A stretch of DNA of 64,000 bases from Planctomycetaceae bacterium (GTDB taxonomy: Bacteria; Planctomycetota; Planctomycetia; Pirellulales; Pirellulaceae). The notes beneath the pieces were generated by a model. It made no database searches. It was not told the origin of the DNA and saw nothing but the letters and a program-made list of their open reading frames with translations. Shown here piece after piece: positions 23,636 through 33,522 of the stretch. Position 1 is the first letter of the stretch; each line of letters opens with the position of its first letter. The stretch covers positions 124,001 to 188,000 of the forward strand of contig JAIYDN010000070.1 of the NCBI GenBank assembly GCA_027487485.1. The letters run 5' to 3'. The translations under genes were made by a program, and so were the position numbers.

Positions 23636-26600
23636 TCAGGCCGTTGGCTCTGAACCATCCCCTTGATCCACAGAAGGTGATGCAGATGGTGATTCAGAAA
23701 CCGAACTTGCTGGTTCGTTAGCAGGCTCTTCCCGAACAACCTCTTGAACTACTGGTGGGGTTACGACAACTTGTTCTGTTACGACTTCATCTTTGGGCTT
23801 CTTGATGAATTGCAACAAGTCAGAGAAAGACCGTAGCGGTTCTTTACCTTGCTGCATGGCTTCGCTGATAGGAGTCACGGGCTTCGGTGGTTCCACACGT
23901 GCGGGGCGCCGATTTTGCGACGAGTCCGATTCGTTGGAGCGGCGGTTGCGATCGCCACCGTCACGTCCGCCAGGTCTTCCACCACGGCTATCTCCGCGGT
24001 TGTCTCCACCACGGCTGTTTCCTCGACCACCACCCGCTGGTCCTCGATTGTCACCCGTTCGAGCGCCTCGGTTATCGCCTGTACCGGCTCCAGCACCGGC
24101 CCCTTGAGGACGATTGCCGCCTGTCGGTCTTGAATCCCTGCTTTGTCCACCAGCTCGGGAATCTTGATTTCCAGCAGGAGCATTGCGATCAGGACGCGGT
24201 CCGCGTTGATCACGCCCAGCGTTCTGACTGCCTTGAGCGCCCCTGTTTTGATTTCCATCGGCTTGACCGCCAAAACCGCCTTCGTTGCGACGCGATGGAG
24301 TTCCAGGAGGAATGGCGGTGAGCGAAACTCGCTTCTTCTTTTCGTCGACGTTCAGCACCCAAACCGTGACCAAATCGCCTACTTGGACAAACTGATGCGG
24401 ATCCTCAATAAAGTCGGCGGCAAGCCGGCTAATGTGAATCAAGCCACTGCATTCCGGACCGAGGTCCACAAACACTCCGAAGTCAGCAACGCCAATCACC
24501 ATCGCTTGAAGCATCGATCCGCTGGTAAGTGCATCCAACTTCGGCACTTTGCTTTGCAGGGAAATCGGGAATTGGAAGTCGCGACTATCGGCGAATGAAA
24601 ACTGCAAGCAGTTTGCAACTCGCTTCATCTTCTCGCGTCCCACTTGCCAGCTGCGAGCCAATCGCTCGACATCGATGGAAAGAGTCGGACGTTCAAGCGG
24701 ACTTGTAGTGATCGGTGGCATTGCCACGTTGATCGTTGGAGCAGTCGGTGCCGCCTCCGATTCTACGGGTGCAGCGGATGTCTCAGATGGACTATCAACC
24801 GAATCTGAGGCAACAACGTCGCTGCCTTCTGCTGACTCGACGGGCGTCGCAGTCGATTGATCCTCTGCTGCAGGAGCTGATGCGGAAACTACCGCAGGGC
24901 TCTCTACAACGGGGCTCTCCGCGGCTTGGCTCTCCGCAGCTGGGCTCTCCGCAGCTGGGCTTTCGGCAACGGGCAACGATTCCACGGTAGCCGCTGCCAC
25001 TTCCTCTAGGGGCGAATCGGAAGCTAAATCATCGGGGATTACAAACCCATCGGTCGCACTCTCCGAATCGTGATCGGAATCGGCCGAAGCGTCATCTAGC
25101 GATGCAGCAAATGGTTGCTCGGCAGCCATTCGTGCATGCTCGACACTAGCAGCTTCAGTTGCAGCCGCAAGCTTAGCAAAATCGGGCTTGCTCCATCCTT
25201 CAGGTGCAGCCGCTGGCAGAGGAAGTTTCGCATGCTCCACCAATCGCTCGGCCAGCCGATAATCATCTGGATGGATGGTTGTGCCATCGAGCGTATTGTT
25301 GCTGCCGAATATTTTTAAGAATCCAAGAGCCTGTCGTACCTGCATTTCCGACAGGTGTTCCGACAGAACCGCTTTCAAGGTTTCGCGGTTGGTAATTTTT
25401 TCCGAGTGGCATGCTTCCAGAACTGCCTTAGCAGCTTCGCTGGTCATACCAGGAATACGTTTCAGAGTATCCAGTTCCGCGTGAAATACATCCACGCCTG
25501 CCTGCGTGATTGCCGCTGAGACCGCATCGTTCAAAGCTGCTTCCAGCTCGCGTTGTGGCAATTCTCGCTGATAGGAACCAAGGCGTAGTCTTACAGGGTC
25601 TACTTTCAAAATCTGCTTCAAAGGATCTTGAAGTCGCCAAGCGAGCCACGTTGCAGCTCGATGCCGTCGCGAAATACGAGGCAGTTCAACAAGGCAGCCG
25701 CGCGACATGCAGTAGCCATCAGCACCAGCCCGATCGACCATGGTCCAATACAGCGAACCTTCGGATGACTGTTTCATCAGCTCCGAAACGGTATGAATCA
25801 GGTAACGTCGAGCGGGCCCGTTGGATAGAGCCAGCAACGTCACTTTGTGCTCGTGAATCCATTGACCAAGAGCAACCACGTTTTGAGCAACCACGTCAGC
25901 GCGATTGCTGTTGCAGGCTATTTCGCTCGTGAACAGAACCTTGCCATCAACATCGACAATTGCGACAGCAGCCATCTTGGGGCCGATCGAATCGATCACC
26001 AAGATCCGGTGCCCTCGTACTGGGCGTTGCAGAAGACTTGCTTGCAAGTGCACGACTGCGGCTTCTGTTAAGTCCATGTGCGCGTCCTCTTCCAAGATCG
26101 TAAATACATCTTGGTGGAGTCGCGGCAGAATGAAGTTGCGAAGCCCTTGCTCTGAAACTTCAAGCAACCAATGGTGCATAGGGTGACGGCCCGGGCAAAG
26201 TGATTCCCGGCAAACTTGAATCAGAGGCTTCTCGTCATAGTGAAAATTGACGGCGATGATTTGCGATCGTTGCCCTCGAGCAAGCATCAAAATCTGATAC
26301 GGAGTCAGATCGACCAATTGCTTCTTCAAACGGGCGTACGATTCCAAAATGCTGCGAAGCCATTTTCGCCGTCGTTGACGAGGCGAAAGTTGCTTATCCG
26401 ACAAGGACTTTGTCTTGAGTCCCTTCGACGATTTGCGTCCCTGATTAAAGTCCGCAATCAAAGGAGCCACTTCTGCTGCCGGCTCTGCAGCAATCGAAGC
26501 TGCGACCGGGGCAACATCCGACGCAACTTCTGCGGCTACCTCCGAAGGAGATTCTGTGCCAACAGATTCGGCAGGTGTTTCAATATTATTTTCAGTTGCG

Positions 26601-27331
26601 ATTGTTGGAGCCGCTTCCGGTTCCACTGGTTGGTCAGCAACCTGGGAAACGGTAGCCTGTGGAGCAATGACTTCGCTTGGCAAACTTTGGTTGCCCGACT
26701 TCTCGGCCGATTCAAGTTGCTTTTCTGCGTCGCTGCCTTTAGGTGGATCAGGGAGAATCTTGACGGACACTCCAGCTCGTTTGAGCAGAGTTCGTTGAAG
26801 GTCCTGAATTAGGCGAACGTCTTCGCTTAAGAGGTGGATCATCCATTGCTTGGTGTGTTCGAGAACCTCCGAAGCCTGTTCGACCGGAACCGCTGCGATC
26901 TCGGCAGTCCAAGCGACCAGATCCTTGGGAGCATCACCTTGCATCGTCAATATTGCTTGACCAACAGCTTCGACTTGCGGACAAGCCTCTACAATGGATC
27001 TGGAGTTACGGCGAGCTCGCAAATGTCGAGTGACCGTGTCTACTTGCGAAATCGTGTTGGCTTGGGAGACAACCGATGAAACCGTTTCGTTCCACTGTTG
27101 TTCGCGTTCCAACGTCTGCTGGACTTTTTCCTTGTGCCGCTTCAAGGATTCCGAATAATTCAGCGCACGACGAAGGATGGACAAAGTCTGCTCGTCGATG
27201 TTCCCAAGCTCATCAGGCCGATAGTTTGCTAGATAGTTCGGTTCGTAACCCTGATTGAGCAACTCGACGGGGAATTTGAGTTGTTCTTCCGGAAGGCGCA
27301 TATAACGCGCGATCGCTTGGATATCTTTCAT
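23636..27331 (-). CDS. Expanded Tex-like RNA-binding protein
   Basis: The 1231-residue protein follows the Tex plan: an N-terminal helical domain (MKDIQAIARYMRLPEEQLKF), a YqgF-like RNase H fold at about 440-540 (ILVIDSIGPKMAAVAIVDVD), a helix-hairpin-helix region at about 625-690 (KRIPGMTSEAAKAVLEACHS) and an S1 RNA-binding domain at about 930-1010 (VIGVADFGVFVDLGPECSGL). Tex proteins bind nucleic acids and act in transcription or RNA turnover. This copy is far longer than the usual ~750 residues. It has acidic, proline/alanine-rich inserts at about 210-330 and 770-900 and a glycine/arginine/asparagine-rich tail at about 1015-1150. I start at 27331 because the 48 codons upstream lack a Tex-like start. 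Confidence 0.82.
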   Translation of the reverse strand: MKDIQAIARYMRLPEEQLKFPVELLNQGYEPNYLANYRPDELGNIDEQTLSILRRALNYSESLKRHKEKVQQTLEREQQWNETVSSVVSQANTISQVDTVTRHLRARRNSRSIVEACPQVEAVGQAILTMQGDAPKDLVAWTAEIAAVPVEQASEVLEHTKQWMIHLLSEDVRLIQDLQRTLLKRAGVSVKILPDPPKGSDAEKQLESAEKSGNQSLPSEVIAPQATVSQVADQPVEPEAAPTIATENNIETPAESVGTESPSEVAAEVASDVAPVAASIAAEPAAEVAPLIADFNQGRKSSKGLKTKSLSDKQLSPRQRRRKWLRSILESYARLKKQLVDLTPYQILMLARGQRSQIIAVNFHYDEKPLIQVCRESLCPGRHPMHHWLLEVSEQGLRNFILPRLHQDVFTILEEDAHMDLTEAAVVHLQASLLQRPVRGHRILVIDSIGPKMAAVAIVDVDGKVLFTSEIACNSNRADVVAQNVVALGQWIHEHKVTLLALSNGPARRYLIHTVSELMKQSSEGSLYWTMVDRAGADGYCMSRGCLVELPRISRRHRAATWLAWRLQDPLKQILKVDPVRLRLGSYQRELPQRELEAALNDAVSAAITQAGVDVFHAELDTLKRIPGMTSEAAKAVLEACHSEKITNRETLKAVLSEHLSEMQVRQALGFLKIFGSNNTLDGTTIHPDDYRLAERLVEHAKLPLPAAAPEGWSKPDFAKLAAATEAASVEHARMAAEQPFAASLDDASADSDHDSESATDGFVIPDDLASDSPLEEVAAATVESLPVAESPAAESPAAESQAAESPVVESPAVVSASAPAAEDQSTATPVESAEGSDVVASDSVDSPSETSAAPVESEAAPTAPTINVAMPPITTSPLERPTLSIDVERLARSWQVGREKMKRVANCLQFSFADSRDFQFPISLQSKVPKLDALTSGSMLQAMVIGVADFGVFVDLGPECSGLIHISRLAADFIEDPHQFVQVGDLVTVWVLNVDEKKKRVSLTAIPPGTPSRRNEGGFGGQADGNQNRGAQGSQNAGRDQRGPRPDRNAPAGNQDSRAGGQSRDSRPTGGNRPQGAGAGAGTGDNRGARTGDNRGPAGGGRGNSRGGDNRGDSRGGRPGGRDGGDRNRRSNESDSSQNRRPARVEPPKPVTPISEAMQQGKEPLRSFSDLLQFIKKPKDEVVTEQVVVTPPVVQEVVREEPANEPASSVSESPSASPSVDQGDGSEPTA

Positions 27332-27703
27332 ATGGCAAACTGGTTCATTCCGCGAATCATAGTGGCCTAGAACGTATCGAAATGAATCGAATGGTTCTTG
27401 GTCCGAAATCGAAGTTTGAAGTCCTTCACGTAAAGGGAGTCGTAGCGCATTGGGATGCGAGGGGGATACATGCATGCAAACAAGACTGGGAATCTAGGGG
27501 AGTCAAGCACAATTGTCAAGCTTTCGACAGCCCTGTCAATAATCGCCCTCGCCCGCTCGATTTGGGGCAGCGATGGCATTTTGTGAAATGTTTCTGAAAT
27601 TTGAAAGTTTGGCTCAAGCGTTAAAGTCGTTAAAGTCGATCCAAACCTCCGTGAGTCGGAGTCGTTTTGTCTATTGAAATTCGCTAACTTTCAGGATTTG
27701 CTT
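27332..27703. other. Divergent intergenic region
   Basis: About 370 bases between the divergent Tex-like gene and the 27704 gene; it must hold both promoters. A short duplication, GTTAAAGTCGTTAAAGTCG, lies at 27621-27639. No other feature is supported. Confidence 0.4.
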
Positions 27704-28030
27704 ATGCTCAAGCCCGTTTTCCGCGTCGTTGGACTGGACCAGGCAACTTGCGATTCCGAGTACGACGGAGCAGAAACGGCAACCCAACCGATCCAATTGA
27801 CTCTGTTTCGTGGCGATTCTGCAGAAGCCGACTCTAAGCCGAAGGCGTCTTACGCAACGAACTCGACCGACAGCGTTACTCTTCGTCTGAAAGATATTCT
27901 TCCCGTGTTGAACCAAGCCGCTTCGAATCGCTTGAGCTGGGTTCGTGATTTCGAAGACGATCCCATTGTGGTGTCTCGCGATTTTTACGAAGTCCTGCTG
28001 ACCTATCAGAACATGAAGCGAGCGGGCTAA
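27704..28030 (+). CDS. Conserved hypothetical protein (108 aa)
   Basis: The protein reads MLKPVFRVVGLDQATCDSEY and ends RDFYEVLLTYQNMKRAG. It is acidic and soluble, without a signal peptide. CAGGA nine bases before the ATG serves as ribosome binding site; the in-frame TTG at 27674 is less likely. Its stop overlaps by four bases the stop of the convergent phytase-like gene. Segment SVTLRLKDILPVLNQAASNR resembles small planctomycete proteins of unknown role. Confidence 0.6.
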   Translation: MLKPVFRVVGLDQATCDSEYDGAETATQPIQLTLFRGDSAEADSKPKASYATNSTDSVTLRLKDILPVLNQAASNRLSWVRDFEDDPIVVSRDFYEVLLTYQNMKRAG

Positions 28031-29244
28031 AGTCCCTGGATTGCAAAGGCTGCCAGAATGGACTGTCTGGCCTCTTCAAAATCGTTGTCAAAACAGACAA
28101 CCAGCAACCTACGTCCGTCCGGCATCGAGGGCCCCCATGCTAGCCCCTCAGGTTTCTCCGGAGTCTTTTCCCCGTTCAGACCGTAGGACGCGTTCATCAA
28201 ATCGAGCAGCAACTCTTTGCGAATAGGCTTTAAGCCAGTAGGCAAGCCTTGCGTGATGGATTGCAAATTGCTTATGTCAGAGGCTTCTGCAATATCTGCC
28301 AAATAGATCCGCTTGATTCTTGCATCGACACCGCTTTCGCTATCGCGCTCCAAAACCAAAAAACGCGTTTCGTCGATCGCAAGCACCTCGCTGACCCCGG
28401 TCGATTCGTCGTCCAAAACATAGTTCAGCTCGATCATGGTCTTCAGATCTCGCTGAATGACCAACCATCGGGATTGAACACCAAGACATTTCTTTTTGAC
28501 GATTCGCCCATCTTGTACCAATGGTCCCTGAAAGACCGCAACCAACGTGCCGCCTTTGGGAGTCTGGCAAACGCCTTCCAAGCCTCGATTCGAAAAGGTG
28601 CCTTCCTTCATGGCTGGCGACTTCCGTTCGGACAGCCCAAACTTGCTGGAAATCGCGACTTCGGACTGTAGCCTCCCCGACCGATCGAAGAATCGAATGG
28701 AAGGCCCATATTCGTCGCTTATCAACACCGAGTCGTTCACCAGCCGAAGCCCTTCGGGATCCAGGCTTGGGCAATCGCCTTGACCATCCCAAGCTTGCAA
28801 AGTAGCCAAACTGCCAGTGAACGGTTGCTCCGTGCTAGTTCGCAACAACTGAGTTGATTTCAAGTTCCATTCCCATGCGAGCTTCGATTTATCGGATGCC
28901 TCCGCGTTAGGGCGAAAGGTCAGTCGATGGAATCTGCATGCGAAACTCGCAGCCCCATCGGCAGGACCACGGTCCGACAACACGTAGTACTCGTCGCTGT
29001 CCGAGGAGTAATCGATCGCCGAAAAACCACCTAAAGCATTCGCCGGACTTCCCGTTTCCAATTTTCCTTCCAGGCCACTCCTGTCTGCCTGAGTCCCAGG
29101 AATCGCTACCAGTCCAACAAGCTCTACCGCAAGTCTTCCAGCGGCGATTGATTCTGGGGTCTCTGCAAGGCTTGGCGTTGCAACGCTGATCAGTTGCCAC
29201 GCAACAATAACAGGAACCACTTGGTAAGGAAGCAATCGCATCAT
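28027..29244 (-). CDS. Secreted esterase-like/phytase-like protein
   Basis: From MMRLLPYQVVPVIVAW the protein has a signal peptide (likely cut near SLAET) and 405 residues. The body carries motifs of the 'esterase-like activity of phytase' family: GGFSAIDYSSDSDEYYVLSD near the N-terminus, DPEGLRLVNDSVLISDEYGP in the middle and KPEGLAWGPSMPDGRRLLVV at the end, all typical blades of a beta-propeller. Related proteins hydrolyse phosphate esters outside the cell, but many have no proven substrate. An upstream start at 29316 would overlap the DUF1559 gene and put 24 residues before the signal peptide, so it is not preferred. Confidence 0.75.
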   Translation of the reverse strand: MMRLLPYQVVPVIVAWQLISVATPSLAETPESIAAGRLAVELVGLVAIPGTQADRSGLEGKLETGSPANALGGFSAIDYSSDSDEYYVLSDRGPADGAASFACRFHRLTFRPNAEASDKSKLAWEWNLKSTQLLRTSTEQPFTGSLATLQAWDGQGDCPSLDPEGLRLVNDSVLISDEYGPSIRFFDRSGRLQSEVAISSKFGLSERKSPAMKEGTFSNRGLEGVCQTPKGGTLVAVFQGPLVQDGRIVKKKCLGVQSRWLVIQRDLKTMIELNYVLDDESTGVSEVLAIDETRFLVLERDSESGVDARIKRIYLADIAEASDISNLQSITQGLPTGLKPIRKELLLDLMNASYGLNGEKTPEKPEGLAWGPSMPDGRRLLVVCFDNDFEEARQSILAAFAIQGL

Positions 29245-29302
29245 GGAGTTCAAAATCGGTAGAGCATTGAAGTGGTGGAAACCGAACACAAGGAAAAGAC
29301 CG

Positions 29303-30295
29303 TTAGTATTCGCCAACGATATCGCCGGAAGCTCGAGTGAACAACGCGGTCAACGTCACTGGATTCGTGTTCGCAGATATAAACTGCACCGAACCATCAC
29401 CCATGCAGAAGTGAGCTCCGCCGGGATGGAAGGCATAGATTTCCGAATCGTTGACGCAGTTGATCAAGCAAGATCCGTTCATCGTAACCACACCAGAGCT
29501 ACTGGTGTTGTTCTGAATTCCTGCAGCATTGGCGCCGTCAATACTAAACCCACTATTGATATCCGCCCATCCCCAACCATCGACCGTAACCGGCGTTCCA
29601 AAAGCAGCTCCAGCACGTGGGTTCATGACCTTTTTGCCTGAAACAAACACACTTGGGCGGCCAGCTGCTTCACTGAGAAGTGCAGTGTTCGATAACCCAT
29701 CGGAAATGGCCGCCAGTCGAACTCCTTCAGGACCGCGTCCCAACGCCCCAAGCGTTTCTCTCGTTCCCAACGACGGCAATCCTGCCAATTGGAAAACAGA
29801 GTTTCGGACAGCGTTGATCGATGCGTAGTCGGCGTAACCCCAAACAGGCTGTCCGGTTCGTGTACCACTGGTAATCGCACTGTATAAGGCTGCATTCGGA
29901 AGATCGCGAGGATTCGCTGCCGTTGACGGGCAGACCAAAGTTGGAATGTTGAACGTAGTGAATGGGTCATTCACTTCAGCAAACCAAGGCGTGTTGAACG
30001 AGTATCCGTTTTGAACGCTGCCTTGCTCGATGTATGGCAAAATCATGGCTACCCAAGACTGCTCTACACGAATGGGTGTTGTCACCGCAATTCTGCTAGG
30101 TGGCAGTTTTCGATGCGCCGATTCGTAATTATGAAGAGCCAATCCAAGTTGACGAATGTTGTTGCTGCAGCTCATGCGTCGAGCTGCTTCACGAGCCGCT
30201 TGCACAGCTGGCAACAATAAGCCAACTAGAATCCCAATGATGGCTATAACAACCAAAAGCTCAACTAAGGTAAAACCGGGTCGAAATCGTTTCAT
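29303..30295 (-). CDS. DUF1559 prepilin-like protein
   Basis: The 330-residue protein begins [20 protein letters not shown], a type IV prepilin/pseudopilin N-terminus: a short basic leader, G|F cleavage site, glutamate at +5 and a hydrophobic helix. It continues [20 protein letters not shown], the signature of the DUF1559 family, and ends with the family motif [17 protein letters not shown]. These proteins are greatly expanded in planctomycetes and are thought to be membrane-anchored, exported proteins of unknown task. The start is fixed by the leader; a purine run AAAGAG precedes it. The phytase-like gene follows on the same strand after about 60 bases. Confidence 0.93.
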   Translation of the reverse strand: MKRFRPGFTLVELLVVIAIIGILVGLLLPAVQAAREAARRMSCSNNIRQLGLALHNYESAHRKLPPSRIAVTTPIRVEQSWVAMILPYIEQGSVQNGYSFNTPWFAEVNDPFTTFNIPTLVCPSTAANPRDLPNAALYSAITSGTRTGQPVWGYADYASINAVRNSVFQLAGLPSLGTRETLGALGRGPEGVRLAAISDGLSNTALLSEAAGRPSVFVSGKKVMNPRAGAAFGTPVTVDGWGWADINSGFSIDGANAAGIQNNTSSSGVVTMNGSCLINCVNDSEIYAFHPGGAHFCMGDGSVQFISANTNPVTLTALFTRASGDIVGEY

Positions 30296-30474
30296 GCTCT
30301 TTCCTACTTTGTGTTCGAATTGTGAAGGGAAATACGGGAAGCAGTGTAGGGGCACAGATCCAACGATTTGCGAAGTAACCGTGAACTATTGGTTAAGGAA
30401 TGATGAAGAAAATGAAGTAGCAGTGAAGCTAACGTGAAGACTTGGAGGTTTTTGATGAATCCATCCGGTAATTA

Positions 30475-31014
30475 CTAAGCACCAGGGTTTGCTATCACTT
30501 CAATCATTGCTTTGCAAAACCATGGTAGGTCGTCTGGTTTCCGGCTTGAAACAAAATGCCTGTCAACAACGACTGGCGCGTCTTCCCAGATCGCTCCCGC
30601 GTTCACTAAATCGTCCTTGATTCCAGGCGAACCGGTGACTCGAACCCCACGGTAAACCCCTGCCGAAATAGCTAGCCATCCACCGTGGCAGATGGCAGCA
30701 ACACATTTCAAATCCCGATCGAACTCGGAAATCAATGATTTGACCTTGTCCAAACGCCTGAGCCGATCCGGCATGAAGCCACCTGGCAAAAGAACGGCAT
30801 GAAAGTCAGCGGAGTTCACGTCCGCAATGCGAAGGTCCGACTTGCAGGGGTAGCCGTTCTTTCCAGAGTAGACGTGATGAGCGTCCTCGCCAGCAATCAA
30901 GAACTCAGCCCCGGCTTCAATGAGCCGAAGTTTTGGATACCACAATTCCAGATCTTCGTAGATATCCCCCACAAATGCCAAAATGCGTTTTCCGTGCAAT
31001 GGCCCGTTTTCCAT
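30475..31014 (-). CDS. DJ-1/PfpI family protein
   Basis: The 179-residue protein has the class I glutamine amidotransferase-like fold of DJ-1/PfpI. It has GKRILAFVGDIYEDLELWYP at the N-terminus with the conserved glutamate, ADFHAVLLPGGFMPDRL in the middle, and the nucleophilic elbow VAAICHGGW with C109 followed by histidine. Members are deglycases, chaperones or peptidases (PfpI, YajL, YhbO). The C-H-G motif with glutamate fits the PfpI/YhbO branch, often stress-related. It is transcribed alone. Confidence 0.86.
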   Translation of the reverse strand: MENGPLHGKRILAFVGDIYEDLELWYPKLRLIEAGAEFLIAGEDAHHVYSGKNGYPCKSDLRIADVNSADFHAVLLPGGFMPDRLRRLDKVKSLISEFDRDLKCVAAICHGGWLAISAGVYRGVRVTGSPGIKDDLVNAGAIWEDAPVVVDRHFVSSRKPDDLPWFCKAMIEVIANPGA

Positions 31015-31281
31015 GATGGTTTTCTTCCACGATTAGGCTGGATGTGTCTGTGTTCAATATTCAAGATAAAGTCGAAGTAGTAATCCATTCATGCAATGAC
31101 TCATTGATCAGCATGAAAAATGGCCACTGCCTGCGAAGATCTCGAGGGCAGGATTGTAAAGTTTGCGTCGAATCTTGAATAGAAGTTGGCTTCTGATAGG
31201 CTTTAGCGGTAAGGTTGGAGGGAATCGGCCGAGGTGGTCGTGTTTTCGATGAATCGAAGTTCTAGTGCAGGGCAATTCAGA

Positions 31282-32151
31282 ATGAGTCTTGGTAGTTTTT
31301 TTGCTGGGGATCGCCGCGGCCTTTCGTTTGAGCTATTTCCACCCAAGACGGACGATGGGGTCGAATCGCTCATGGCAACGGTTGGCGAACTGATGGAGTA
31401 TTCGCCTGACTTTTTCACCTGTACCTATGGGGCTGGCGGGTCGACGCGTGACCGAACCCTTCAGATTCTGAAAGCGGTCAAAGATCGCTATGAAATCCCG
31501 GTCGCGTCGCATTTGACTTGCGTTGGTACCACGGTCGAAGAGCTTCGAGACTATCTGCGAACCGCGATTGCACAACGAGTCGACTATATCGTGGCTCTGA
31601 GAGGCGATCCGCCAAAGGGGCAAACGGAATTCCAGCAAACAGCCGGCGGTCTTAAGTATGCGAATGAACTGGTCGCTTTAATTGATTCGGAGTTTCCGGA
31701 TCTGGGAATCGCTGTTGCTGGATATCCAGAAGTTCATCAGGAAGCTCCAAACGCAGAAGTCGACCTGGATAACCTGAAGAGAAAGGTGGATGCCGGTGCA
31801 GACATCATTGTGACTCAATTGTTCTACATCAACGAAGACTACTTCCGGTTTTGTGATCGTTGTCGGGCTGCGGGAATCCATATCCCCATCGTCCCGGGTA
31901 TCTTGCCCGTTACCAACCTGGCCCAGATCCAAAGAATCGCTTCCATGTGCCGTGCGAAACTCCCCGAGGCATTCTTGAATCGACTGGGCGAAAGTGACGA
32001 GGCGAGCTGGCAGTTTTCAGCAGGTGTTCAATTTGCTCAAGAACAGGTCGCGGAACTACTCAGCCATGGTGTTCCCGGTGTTCACTTTTATGTGCTGAAC
32101 AAATCGCAAGCGACCAGCGAAGTCCTCAAGGCCCATTGGTTCGTTTCATGA
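31282..32151 (+). CDS. metF: 5,10-methylenetetrahydrofolate reductase
   Basis: The 289-residue flavoenzyme reduces 5,10-methylene-THF to 5-methyl-THF for methionine synthesis. Motifs are GLSFELFPPKTDDG at the N-terminus (catalytic glutamate), FFTCTYGAGGSTRDRTLQIL, HLTCVGTTVEEL, YIVALRGDPP and IIVTQLFYINEDYF with the GIHIPIVPGILPV strand, all in the expected order. Several starts are possible (GTG 31234, ATG 31249, ATG 31282); ATG 31282 gives the normal MetF length. Its TGA overlaps the proC ATG as ATGA, so the two genes are coupled. Confidence 0.93.
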   Translation: MSLGSFFAGDRRGLSFELFPPKTDDGVESLMATVGELMEYSPDFFTCTYGAGGSTRDRTLQILKAVKDRYEIPVASHLTCVGTTVEELRDYLRTAIAQRVDYIVALRGDPPKGQTEFQQTAGGLKYANELVALIDSEFPDLGIAVAGYPEVHQEAPNAEVDLDNLKRKVDAGADIIVTQLFYINEDYFRFCDRCRAAGIHIPIVPGILPVTNLAQIQRIASMCRAKLPEAFLNRLGESDEASWQFSAGVQFAQEQVAELLSHGVPGVHFYVLNKSQATSEVLKAHWFVS

Positions 32152-32957
32152 GCAAAATCTCCTTCGGATTCTTAGGTGGCGGCCAAATGGCAACTGCCAT
32201 TGCGAAAGGAGCCGTCGTGTCCAAACTTGCTGCTCCCAACGAAATAGGTTTCTTTGACACCAGCGAAAAGCAGACCGCATCGCTTCGTGAAAAGTTTCCG
32301 GGCTGCACGGTTTTCACCAGTGCTGAAGATCTATTTCGAAATTGCCAACGTATTATCTTAGCGGTGAAGCCCCAGACACTTTCTGCAGTTGCCTCTGGAT
32401 TGTCCAGCTTTGTTTCGCGAGATCATTTGATTGTATCGATCGCCGCTGGCGTTCCGACTGCAAAGCTCATTGGCTGGTTTGGCACGGATCGAATGATTCG
32501 TGTCATGCCGAACACGCCCTGCCAATCCCTTCAGGGCGCGAGCGGGATTGCCGCCGCAAAATCAGCTACTTCTGACGACTGCCTATGGTGCGAGAGTCTT
32601 TTCTCCGCAGTAGGAAAAGTGGTCCGAGTCAGCGAAGAACAGCTGCATGCAGTAACCGGCCTGTCGGGTTCTGGACCAGCCTACGTGCTGATGATGATCG
32701 AAGCACTCAGCGACGGCGGTGTCATGGCAGGCCTAAGCCGCGAAGCTGCGATGGAACTCGCAACTCAAACTGTCCTGGGAGCCGCCGCTATGGTGCAAGA
32801 AACAGGAATTCATCCTGCAATCTTAAGGGAACAAGTTACAAGCCCGGCAGGAACTACGATCGCAGCATTGAGCACGATGGAGCGGGCTGGATTTCGATCC
32901 GCAGTGATTGACGGCGTTATGGCCGCCGTCAACCGTTCGAAAGAACTTGCTGGATAA
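32148..32957 (+). CDS. proC: Pyrroline-5-carboxylate reductase
   Basis: The 269-residue protein begins MSKISFGFLGGGQMATAIAK, the Rossmann NAD(P) site of ProC. It continues through ILAVKPQ and RVMPNTPCQSLQGASGIAAA to the family signature AVTGLSGSGPAYVLMMIEAL. The substrate loop EQVTSPAGTTIAALSTMERA is intact. It catalyses the last step of proline synthesis. The start overlaps the metF stop, indicating a two-gene operon; the convergent trxA gene lies 20 bases beyond its stop. Confidence 0.94.
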   Translation: MSKISFGFLGGGQMATAIAKGAVVSKLAAPNEIGFFDTSEKQTASLREKFPGCTVFTSAEDLFRNCQRIILAVKPQTLSAVASGLSSFVSRDHLIVSIAAGVPTAKLIGWFGTDRMIRVMPNTPCQSLQGASGIAAAKSATSDDCLWCESLFSAVGKVVRVSEEQLHAVTGLSGSGPAYVLMMIEALSDGGVMAGLSREAAMELATQTVLGAAAMVQETGIHPAILREQVTSPAGTTIAALSTMERAGFRSAVIDGVMAAVNRSKELAG

Positions 32958-32977
32958 CGAAGAACCTTGCAGAATAA

Positions 32978-33292
32978 TTAAGCGTTATCCAAAACGGATT
33001 CGAGCTTGCTTCGCGGCGGTACGCCTTGAAAACGCTCGACGATTTCCCCGTCCTTGAACAGCAGAAGCGTTGGAATCGCATTGATTCCATAGCGTTGAGC
33101 CAATTCCGGTTGCTCTTCGACGTTGACCTTGCCGATCGAAACTCGACCTTCGTACTTCACAGCCAATTCATCGATTACGGGAGCAATCTGTCGGCATGGA
33201 CCGCACCAAGTTGCCCAAAAATCGACAAGAACAGGAGTCTTCGCTCCAAGAACGTCGGTGTCGAAGGCATCGGTGGTAAATTCTGCGGCCAT
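32978..33292 (-). CDS. trxA: Thioredoxin
   Basis: The 104-residue protein is a canonical cytoplasmic thioredoxin with VDFWATWCGPCRQIAPV (active site WCGPC), the NVEEQPELAQRYGINAIPT cis-proline segment and the C-terminal amphipathic helix. It reduces protein disulfides and serves reductases such as ribonucleotide reductase. It is transcribed alone and convergent with proC. Confidence 0.96.
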   Translation of the reverse strand: MAAEFTTDAFDTDVLGAKTPVLVDFWATWCGPCRQIAPVIDELAVKYEGRVSIGKVNVEEQPELAQRYGINAIPTLLLFKDGEIVERFQGVPPRSKLESVLDNA

Positions 33293-33522
33293 TTTACTTC
33301 TCTCTTATTCTGAAAATTCTAAAAACTCTGTTTTTCACGGGATCTAGTTGGGTTCAGATGGGCGAACGCTCAAGCACTGCCAAAATAGCCAAACCCGACG
33401 AGCCATCAATGTACTGCACGAAGTATGCCAAGCAAAGGGATTCTATGCACATCGTCAGAACTTCATAGCCAGGGGACCGGATCATCCGTAAGGCTTAACC
33501 CAAGCCGTCACTTTACGATTCA

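Noticed and set aside
23793-24598. Several plus-strand frames opposite the Tex-like gene
   Set aside because: They mirror the low-complexity Gly/Arg-rich and Ala/Glu-rich coding sequence on the other strand.
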